DNA from: Tretioscincus oriximinensis
Taxonomy: Eukaryota; Chordata; Lepidosauria; Squamata; Gymnophthalmidae
Direction of reading: 5' to 3'
DNA length: 64,000 nucleotides
NCBI GenBank assembly: GCA_022410635.1
Contig: JAJVDF010001199.1
Coordinates: forward strand, 119,678-183,677
In this document: positions 56,911-64,000 of the stretch, in pieces
How positions within the stretch are numbered: the stretch's first letter is position 1
Layout of the letters: the number at the start of each line of letters is the position of its first letter
Position numbers and translations under genes: made by a program
The notes under the pieces: generated by a model
Told to the model about the DNA's origin: nothing
Database searches by the model: none
Seen by the model: only the letters and a program-made list of their open reading frames with translations

Positions 56911-58250
56911 AACTATCAGCTGATCCAGGCACATCCATTTTCACAACGGCTAAGCTTGCTTGTTTTAATCTTTTTTGCTTTGGCAAGGACTCATTGTCCA
57001 TAGCTGAACCCTTGCATACAAGTGACAGACTAATTGTCTCCAGAAATCAGGCCCAAACATTTTTGTTGCTAGGAAGCCTAATTTGCCAGCTACCTGCAGC
57101 AGAGGTAGGATCTCCACGATATCTCTATGTGCCTCAAGAGGACATTGTCTGCATGTCCCTTCATGGCATATCCAATGCAGAAAAAAATCCAGTTTCCATA
57201 TAGACNTCACACTTCTCCCTACCATGATGGCATAAATACAGATATGGCACTTGAATAGCAGATTAGAATGGCCTTTGCTGCACTGTCTATAACAGAGAGA
57301 AAATACAAAAATACACAGNATGTGCAGCCTTTGCAATAGTAAATATAGCAGATTATCCCATCATTGTCATTCCATGGATGTTCCAAACCATATAGCATAG
57401 AGGGAAGCCTGATGTTGCACTTGGANATCGTGTTATTCCACATTGTTATTCCACATCTGCAACTTTATGTCCCACATGTTCTGGAATTGGTCTCCTGCAG
57501 CACTTTCAAAAATATCTGAATTATGCTGAGAAGACCTGGTCCTTTGCATTAATTCACTTTATAATACAATTGCTACAAAACGTAGTGCTTTTCTGGCAAT
57601 CTTCTACATATTTGTTGGCTTAAGTAATACTGACTTACAATGTATTAAAAATATTAGCAGAACATTAGTACATAAAATTAATGCTAAAAATTTCATTTTA
57701 AAACATTTTAAAGAAATGCAAGTAACATGAAACAACTGACAATTTTGTGGCAAGCTGCCCTGAATAGTATAAAAATATTAAAAATCNAAGGAAAAATCTC
57801 AGAATCATATAATTTAATGTATGTTCTCCTTATAGTCAATAGACTGCTATTTATAACTTTTTGCTTTTAAAAACAGTAACTTTTTCATGTTACTTTTTTC
57901 AGTAACGTGATTTAGTTTTTACAGCCACAGCAGCTTAAAATGCATGTGTTTATTCAAAAGTAAATTTCATATAATTGAATTAGACTTCCAAATATTCAAA
58001 AATTAATGACTAGAAAGTTAAACCCGAGATGTGACAATCATGTAACAAATTACTATGTTGTCAAATCACAGATGAATAATTTAATCCATTATGTACTGTA
58101 CATTTTAAAATAGTAGCATTTATGTATTTTTGAGCACTCAGAGTCCAAATTTAAGGTCTTGAAAGTAATATTATACATTGGAACATATTTAGCTAGAGTT
58201 AAAGAATTGGAATTAGTTTTTTTTTATAAAAAAAANNNTTTATAGGAAAA
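56911..58250. other. No gene recognised
   Basis: AT-rich, especially 57560-58240. CAAGCTGCCCTGAATAG near 57751 may be a LINE 3' end remnant. Three consecutive N lie at about 58236-58238 next to a homopolymer run. Confidence 0.4.
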
Positions 58251-58254
58251 AAAA

Positions 58255-58370
58255 GGTCAGTGGGACTTACAAATCTTTCCATCTTCCAATTTGTTCCATA
58301 TACATTTACTAAGAAATAAATCCAGCTGAGTTCACCTGAGCATGGGGGATTGCAACCTTGAACATTTTAA
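58255..58370. repeat. Common reptile GGGACTTACTT-type repeat fragment
   Basis: GTCAGTGGGACTTAC, then TTTACTAAGAAATAAATCCA, GCTGAGTTCACC and GGGGGATTGCAACC. This resembles a short widely dispersed reptile repeat with TGGGACTTACTTCTGAGTAA and AGGATTGCA blocks. Confidence 0.4.
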
Positions 58371-59165
58371 TTTCCATCCACCATAGTATACTGAAATCTT
58401 CATTGTTCCAAATGTTAAAAACTCAGTTCCAAGAAAAAAGTACCTAATGACTTAGATTTAGAATATTTTATGGTCTGAGACTTTAGTGGTTTGGCAGATT
58501 GTATTTCACATTTTTAAAAAAGCATAAAATGAATGGGAACGGTGTGGTTTTAGGTATCTCCGAAAGACTGTAAAGCAAGACAGATGAGAAGGAAAGCCTG
58601 AGACCTATATAAGTTACAAGAGCTGATTTGCTTGGGGGTCATATATCAAAGTTCCATAGAAAAANTGCATGAAAAAGCTTGACTTAAATTTGGTGCGGAT
58701 GGGTCAAAAATACTTGAGAAAGGAATTCAATAAAATAATTACAAGATTTTTAATACATAAGATTCCATCATAAAATCTTTCCCCAGTGGAGTGCTGCCAA
58801 ACTCAAACACTATCATTAACATATAATAGCTATTATTTCTACCCCATTCTTTTTTNAAAAAAATGCATAAAGGGAGAGAAACAAAAGATAATCTATTACT
58901 ACAGATTTTTTCTAGGATGATATTCTTGAGGAATATTTTGCAAAATGGTGTGGGGAGACTGTTTTGGAACTTGAACAAATAAGATTGTTATGCAGATGCA
59001 TGCAATTTGAGTTTGTAATTTAAATTTTAAAAAATTGGGAGAAAAAAGAATAGTCTGCAAAAGTATGCACATGACATCCTAGATGCTTCTTCTGACTTCT
59101 TCCAGTACCTAGAGGACCTCAGTTAGGGCTAATTATGGCTCCCTTACCATGATAATTTTTTACTG
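58371..59165. other. No gene recognised
   Basis: AT-rich, with no supported feature. Confidence 0.4.
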
Positions 59166-59169
59166 GGAT

Positions 59170-59500
59170 AGTGGCTACATCAGGAAGAATTTGTACTATG
59201 TGTTCATACAAGTTCAGCAATATACTTGCTAAAAAGTCTTGTGGCTCACATTTTTCCAGCCACTATTGTTTGTCCAATTTCATAGTGAACATTTCTAAAA
59301 ATCTACTAAATGGCCTTCGCAGGGAACTGAATAATGTGAACATGGTAAATCTCATGAGTCATAGACATAAAGGATAGACATAAAGGATAGACATAAAAGT
59401 TTGCTGGCTCACAGAGAATGCTGGGAACTGTAGTAAGCCAAGGGCAGCAATGTCTTATGGGACTTAGAGAGAGGTCAATGATATAACTGTACAGTTTGAT
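59170..59500 (-). repeat. Unnamed dispersed repeat X, copy 4 (inverted)
   Basis: AACATGGTAAATCTCATGAG, CTCACAGAGAATGCTGGGAA and CTGTAGTAAGCCAAGGGCAG are the reverse complement of the repeat X core. Within it a 13 bp unit (TAGACATAAAGGA) is repeated about 2.5 times at 59362-59396, found in this copy only. Confidence 0.6.
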
Positions 59501-59509
59501 GCATTTGGG

Positions 59510-60850
59510 GGTCATTCCCATCTTCTAAACAATAATTATTTAGAGGCTCTGGCAAATGCAAAATGGATTTAGGTGACATAATTACATTATCAAGTAATTT
59601 GGAACTGCAGCAGATAGTTCTGTCCTTCATGTCTCAAAAAGCATTGGAAGATGCAATCAGGAATAAAGTGTCATGATATAATATCTCGTTTCTCTGTCAA
59701 ACTTGTTCCCCATGTAAGGGAGAGGTTATCATTTTGCATGATAAAAAATAATAATTATAAAGTGCTCTGCCCTCTCATGGCATAGTGTAAAGTTCTTTCT
59801 GAAAGTTGGACACCTGGGTACCTAATGAATAACTGCTAGAGACTGGAGCTATAAGGATTCAGAAGCAAAAAAAAAAAGAGAGAGAGGGAGGTAGAAGTAG
59901 AATAGCTATGCTGAAAGCAAAACTGGTGTCATTTTTTTTTTGTTGGCACTTTTATTCTTTTGTTTACCAGTGGGTCAAGAATGAAAACATGTGTGATCTT
60001 GAGAATCTAGATTCAGTCACTGTTGATTGAGTCTCAAGTGTTTGTGCTGCCTAGGAGTGCTTATCATCCTTTCTGACTGATTCACGAGCTTCAGTTTTTC
60101 ATGGATTGCAACAACTTTGTGCTCCATCAAGAACAAACAGTTGAATGTGCTCTGATATAGAATATAGTGTTATGACTCCTGGTAGGTGTTTCTGAGTGGA
60201 TATATATATTACACTCCAGTTTTCAAAGAGTTGCACTGGTTTTCAGTTCAGTGTTGAGCTAATCCAGGGGTCTGATACTGACATAAGGGCTGCAGGTACA
60301 CAAGGTTTTCCTACCGCAATCATAGTATCATGATGACTCCATTCCACATTGTAATGAAGTTTCTGCTATTCACTTGGGAATAAATGAATATCCAGCCAGA
60401 GTATGAGATTGCTGATCATTTCAGGAATCAGCATGTAATGTTTGCTCTTCCATTGAACAGTCTGATGTGTGTTACACCATTGTGGAAAGTCACCTTTCCT
60501 CCAGCCATCAGGACTGCAGAATCACAGCTGGCTGACATGTGTGGTGTTGTCTTCCCTACTTCCTCTCGCCAGCTCCATGTGGATTTTTCAGGTAGGTGTG
60601 AACAATTGAAGTCTGCAATCGCTTTTAGATTGTGGGTTTTACTAAGTCTTTCCCCATGCTTTTAAGATCACAAAGTGAAAATTTTCTGGCAGTTCTAATA
60701 TCTGTGACTTAAAAAAAACCCTCTCCTCAGCTGTGGAATATTTTCTTGGTGATGATATTCCAGGCATCAACTTTATATGGTTTTAATACCTGGTTAAAAT
60801 GTATATTTTCATAATTAATCTGAATGTAGCCCTACCAAGTACGGAGGGAG
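59510..60850. other. No gene recognised
   Basis: Contains an A-run with GA repeats at about 59868-59890. A 93-codon open frame at 60384-60665 has no recognisable motif. Confidence 0.35.
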
Positions 60851-60854
60851 AGTT

Positions 60855-60918
60855 TTACTAGATATTGTAATCCACCTGAAGAAAGAGATATAAATGTTAT
60901 AAAATAAATGAATAGTTG
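60855..60918 (+). repeat. L2-like LINE or SINE 3' tail
   Basis: GATATTGTAATCCACCTGAA, GAAAGAGATATAAATG and a TAAAATAAATGAATA tail follow the GTAAGCCACC...TATAAAT...AATAAATAA pattern of reptile LINE tails. Confidence 0.5.
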
Positions 60919-60919
60919 A

Positions 60920-62460
60920 TACAGATCNTTTCCCATACTATCAAAAGTACTGTAATATGACTAACAATACTGCTTCTTTCCTCCCTTCAAAAGTTCAAGA
61001 TAAAATAGGTTACTGGGATGTTATTTTGTTGATTCACAAACAGAGACAAAAATAGTTTTATAAGAGGCATGGAAAACTTTTAAAAAGCTGTTTGTTTATT
61101 TCTTCCTTTTCAGAGAGAATTTAATATGCAGTGATGCTGTTTAAGAAATGCTACAGCAGAAAATAGTTTCTCCCCACCACCCCTTCTCATGGAGAAATAG
61201 ACCACTGATCTTTCTGCCGCTTTCATCCAATTAAACAAAACCAGCTCAGCAGAAGCTTGTGCATTAAAATTTGTGCACTGAGAGACTACTGTGCCTAAAT
61301 ATGTTCTGTATTTATGGCCTGCAATGAAAACTCAGTGCATGGGGTCTGATCTTAAATCTAATAAGGTCCAGGGAAGTCACTGGGTTTTCAATCAAGCCAA
61401 TTAAGATTCGTGTGGCTGAATTTCAGTAATTAGGAGAAAGAATCAAATGGCTTATTATCTTTGAAGTCCTCTGTTGCTTTTCCCTTAGGTTGTCAAACCA
61501 CAGTAACACTTATTATCCAATCACTGCAATGCTCTGTCTGTTTATTTTTGTCTTTCTTCAAAGGTTTGAAGCAACTTAAGTATCACAAAGAAGTCCTACT
61601 GCCACACATTTATTGAATTCTTTCTTTAACAGTAGACCATGCCAAAGCATAAGAAGGAAGAGTTGTTCATTGGGAAAAGGATTTTAATTAACTGCAAGAT
61701 TAAAGTATTGTCATGAAAATAGATGAATACTTCTCATGGGCCCNTTTCATTCCAAGCAAGTGCTTTCAGACAGAAAGAATCCTTCTTCTTCTTCTTCTTC
61801 TTTTTTTCTTAGAGCATTTCTATTATATTTCATTGAAGAAAACTACAGTGAGAATACATGGACCTTTTTCACACTTAATCATTCAGAATTCAGGAGGAAA
61901 TGCCAATGTTTAATTTTCGCACATAATCCGCGCCTCACTCCCATGTGCCTACACATTATTATTCAGTCTCTAATTATTTGACTGATTAAAATTTCACACA
62001 TCAAGTCATGCCAGGCCCTATGGTTTTCTTCACTATTGTAGACATAAATGATACATCAGATATTATGAATGCTACGGCAGTGTTTCCACAGTTGTATTTG
62101 CAGTTGCCTGCTTTGGTTCTTATTTAGAAGGCTGGTATCCAAGATGCAACATTTTGAAGCAAACTGCTCAAAGTATTTATTACAATACAAGACAAACATG
62201 CTAAAGAAATGANTGAGTACTAAAGCAGGACCTATGGCCTGAGGAACAAATGGTTCAAAGGAAGCATAAACTTGCTTATTTAATAAAAACTATTTTTAAA
62301 AAAGCAAGCGTACACTTAGCTATGAATTTGCTTGAGATATCATCACCTGTAATTTAGGGTACAGCAGTTTTCAGGAAGAATTAGGTATAGTATTTTTGAG
62401 CTCTGAGACTCTTCATCCATGCCAGCAGGTTCTACATATATTCTGAAAAATATGTGGAAT
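60920..62460. other. No gene; AT-rich block and CTT microsatellite
   Basis: 61100-61560 is repeat-free with words such as CAATTAAG and TAATTAGG and may be conserved non-coding DNA. 61783-61812 is a CTT microsatellite (about seven units). No exon is supported. Confidence 0.35.
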
Positions 62461-62462
62461 GG

Positions 62463-62670
62463 AGTTTATTTATTTATTTACTTACTTACATTTATATTCC
62501 ACCTTATACCCAAAGGTATCAGGGTGTGTCTTTAAAGAGAATTTTTTTGGCTCAGCTGAAGGTGAGGGTGAACAACTGTGTTTTCACTAGACCTCTGAAC
62601 GTGTACAGCCTGATGCACCACATAGGGGAGAAAATTCCAAAACCTGAAGACTATCATAGAGAAGGCATTC
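62463..62670 (-). repeat. LINE-like dispersed repeat Y, copy 2
   Basis: TTTATTTATTTATTTACTTA, CCACCTTATACCCAAAGG, GCTGAAGGTGAGGGTGAACA and GAAGACTATCATAGAGAAGG repeat the order seen at 7149-7430. It ends where the inverted repeat at 62671 begins, so it was probably interrupted by the Penelope-like insertion. Confidence 0.6.
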
Positions 62671-62985
62671 AGGTATTTATAGAAAACTGTGTATGGGAGA
62701 AGACAAAGCATATGCAACTGTAATAAGGTGATGAATTGCAGATTAGAAAAACAGGTAAATAGCAGAAACTAGGTGTTTTTTTCCTGGCCAACTATACATT
62801 TTTATGACACCTGTTAAGTATTTGATTGATTCTCTACCAGACATTACCTCTTGTTGCCCCAGGGACTTTTTCACATGAGAGGATTAGTTTCTGCTATTTA
62901 CCTGTTTTTCTAACATGCAATTCATCACCTNATTACAGTTGCATAAGCTTTGTCTTCTCCCATACACAGTTTCCTATAAATACCT
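62671..62985. repeat. 101 bp inverted repeat with 113 nt spacer
   Basis: 62671-62771 pairs with 62885-62985 at about 96 of 101 positions. The arms carry TATTTATAGAAAACTGTGTA, GGAGAAGACAAAGCAT and AACAGGTAAATAGCAGAAAC on the left and their complements on the right. The right arm continues without a break into the Penelope-like copy at 62986, so the left arm is probably an inverted piece of the same element. Confidence 0.92.
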
Positions 62986-63125
62986 TACCCTGACATTACT
63001 CCCTCAGCATCTGAAGAAGTAGACATGTCTACGAAAGCTTATGCCACCCACTTTCCTCAAGTTAGTCTCAAAGTGCTGCTAGCCCCTTTGCTGGACTTTC
63101 TACTAGACTAACATGGCTATTTCTC
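62986..63125 (+). mobile_element. Penelope-like terminal repeat with hammerhead-like core
   Basis: CTGAAGAAGTAGACATGTCT, ACGAAAGCTTATGCCACCC, GTTAGTCTCAAAGTGCTGCT and GACTAACATGGCTATTTCTC form the fullest copy of this family in the window. The family name is inferred from the inverted layout, the 14 bp target duplication of its relative at 42137-42305, and the ribozyme-like core at 63011-63043. No reverse transcriptase remains. Confidence 0.55.
63011..63043 (+). ncRNA. Hammerhead-ribozyme-like motif (probably decayed)
   Basis: CTGAAGA (63011-63017) fits the CUGANGA core box. GTAGAC and GTCTAC (63019-63024, 63027-63032) form a perfect 6 bp stem II with a 2 nt loop, GAAA (63033-63036) is the second core box, and AGC/TTAT/GCC resembles a minimal stem III. 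Against activity: an extra A lies between the first box and stem II, the base expected to be U before the cleavage site is C, and stem I is not evident. Minimal hammerheads are known from terminal repeats of Penelope-like elements. Confidence 0.4.
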
Positions 63126-63273
63126 TGAAATTGAGCATCATCATATATGTTCCAGTCATACATTTCACATGAGCTGTTGAAAAAGAAAACAACTGAAAAC
63201 CTCTATTTACGTGTGAAGAGCATTTCAGCTTTGTGATTTACAGCTACCTGAGAAGCCTTTATGTTCACGTACA

Positions 63274-63790
63274 TGTTGTGAACTTCAGAGGATTAGAGTA
63301 TCTCCTTTTCCAAGAGACTTTTCTTTATGGACTCTATATCTTGTCAACGCAGAGACTCCTATACTTTTTATATGTATATGACCTTGGCTATTCATTACTC
63401 TGAGTGTTACTTTATTCTTTATTCCTGTGGGTACCTATATGAATAATCAAGAGTTCATTCTGAGTTCACTTTCTAGCTCGCTGGCAAACCACGAGCCAAG
63501 AATAGTGAGGTAAAGTACCGGGCGATCGCTGGCACACCACGAACGCCTGAGAATACCTTATCAGGATAGCTTTGAAGAATAATTGGCTCTTTCTGTAGAA
63601 TAATTAGCTTTCTCTGCCAAGTAACTGATTCATGCTTAGGTTGAGGTCAATAGTGTATACTGCGCATGTTTTGTTATGTGGGAAACAGCTATGCAACCCC
63701 ACCTTGTTGTAAGGAATAAAAGAGGTCTTCTCAAAGTATATGGGATGCCTGAATCTTGATCCTGCCTCCGCGTCTTTATTCATCTCTACA
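63274..63790 (+). mobile_element. Endogenous retrovirus 5' LTR (5' boundary uncertain)
   Basis: The right edge is firm: the sequence ends ...CTCTACA, then TC, then a tRNA primer site at 63793. The U3-like part holds two direct repeats of enhancer type: CGCTGGCAAACCACGAGC at 63479-63496 recurs at 63527-63544 (16 of 18, period 48), and an AGAATAATT-led 21 bp unit at 63576 recurs at 63597 (17 of 21). GGAATAAAAGAGG at 63713-63725 carries AATAAA and could act as a polyadenylation signal or TATA-like box. I chose 63274 because TGTTG there could pair with the terminal CTACA, but the true start could be anywhere from about 63126 to 63280, since the 3' LTR lies outside the window. Confidence 0.7.
63479..63617 (+). 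promoter_or_regulatory. LTR U3 direct repeats (enhancer-like)
   Basis: Two kinds of short direct repeat lie in a row: an 18 bp unit with period 48 and a 21 bp unit repeated back to back. Tandem repeats upstream of the promoter are common enhancers in retroviral U3 regions. No transcription factor is assigned. Confidence 0.5.
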
Positions 63791-63792
63791 TC

Positions 63793-63812
63793 TGGTGACC
63801 CGTCGACGTGAT
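63793..63812 (+). other. Retroviral primer binding site, tRNA-Trp-like
   Basis: TGGTGACCC followed by GT and CGACGTGAT. Without the GT the 18 bases are the complement of the 3' end of vertebrate tRNA-Trp, the primer used by avian alpharetroviruses. The 2 nt insertion may be decay or a real variant. It begins 2 nt after the LTR end, a normal spacing. Confidence 0.75.
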
Positions 63813-63876
63813 CCACCCTTCTCACCGGCCGGACGAGCCACAGTGCACTTCAGCGATATCACGCTCCCTCGTGAGT
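63813..63876 (+). other. Retroviral leader with possible splice donor
   Basis: Unlike the AT-rich surroundings this leader is GC-rich. CTCGTGAGT at 63868-63876 has a splice-donor-like GTGAGT right before the gag start, though the bases before GT are not ideal. Confidence 0.4.
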
Positions 63877-64000
63877 ATGGGTGGAGGGTTGTCAACTCAG
63901 CAGAAGCTTCATGCACAAGAGTTGCAAAGAATTTTAAGGCAGGCAGGATGTTGTTCAGTCTCTTTACATCATGTTAAACGGCTTTTAAAAGAGATTGAGG
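63877..64000 (+). CDS. Endogenous retrovirus gag, N-terminal part (cut by window end)
   Basis: The frame opens with ATG in good initiation context (A at -3, G at +4) and runs 41 codons to the window edge without a stop. The protein starts MGGGLS, which fits an N-myristoylation signal (G at position 2, S at position 6), as in the matrix domain of many orthoretroviral Gag proteins. It continues with an alternating hydrophobic and basic helix-like stretch (QKLHAQELQRILRQ, then HHVKRLLKEIE), also usual for matrix. The position, about 65 nt after the primer site, fits gag. Whether the provirus is intact beyond 64000 cannot be seen. The class (II or alpha-like) is a guess from the primer site and the matrix start. 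Confidence 0.65.
   Translation, partial: MGGGLSTQQKLHAQELQRILRQAGCCSVSLHHVKRLLKEIE

Noticed and set aside
60867..60895. Second hammerhead-like CTGAAGA box
   Set aside because: CCTGAAGAAAGAGATATAAA here belongs to a LINE tail, with no stem II or GAAA box at the right distance.
1..64000. CRISPR arrays, tRNA or rRNA genes, bacterial-type operons
   Set aside because: No regularly spaced repeats, no tRNA cloverleaf with intact boxes that I could identify, no rRNA segments; the window is vertebrate nuclear DNA. A tRNA-scan would be needed to exclude degenerate tRNA pseudogenes.

Overview
The window looks like ordinary gene-poor vertebrate nuclear DNA from a non-avian reptile, most likely a squamate. 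This rests on repeat content: many CR1 LINE copies ending in ATGTTCTT-type repeats, L2-like LINE tails, hAT and PIF/Harbinger-like non-autonomous DNA transposons, and Penelope-like fragments. I cannot tell lizard from snake. The sequence is AT-rich, carries scattered single N positions, and shows no convincing host protein-coding exon, tRNA, rRNA or CRISPR. It reads as intergenic or deep intronic DNA.

Layout. From 1 to 11.6 kb it is mostly single-copy AT-rich sequence with one CR1 fragment, one copy of an unnamed repeat (called X here), a hAT element with target duplication (5932-6335) and two LINE-like tails. From 11.6 to 15.3 kb is a dense mobile cluster: two abutting fold-back MITEs, a duplicated X-box-like motif, a CR1 fragment split by a 0.57 kb insertion, and an N-rich hAT element. 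From 15 to 33 kb it is mostly single-copy, with a 658 bp Harbinger-like element (19975-20632), a 173 bp hAT element, a tandem duplication, a second X copy and several CR1 pieces. Between 33.1 and 35.4 kb lie two oppositely oriented copies of an LTR-like repeat. At 40.5-41.1 kb an L2-like LINE has inserted into a third X copy. At 42.1-42.3 kb is a Penelope-like insertion with 58 bp inverted arms and a 14 bp target duplication.

The only long open reading frame is the 948-codon ORF2 (endonuclease plus reverse transcriptase) of a CR1 LINE on the minus strand, 42594-46222, with a frameshifted ORF1 esterase remnant upstream. From 46 to 60 kb there are more SINE, CR1, hAT, MITE and Penelope-like pieces. 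The last 1.6 kb holds a 101 bp inverted repeat, a Penelope-like copy with a hammerhead-ribozyme-like core, and the 5' end of an endogenous retrovirus: LTR, tRNA-Trp-like primer site, leader and the first 41 gag codons, open to the window edge.

The parts do not form a pathway. The window is a record of retrotransposition and DNA transposition, with nested insertions that give relative ages. Family names are from pattern recognition; no database search was possible.
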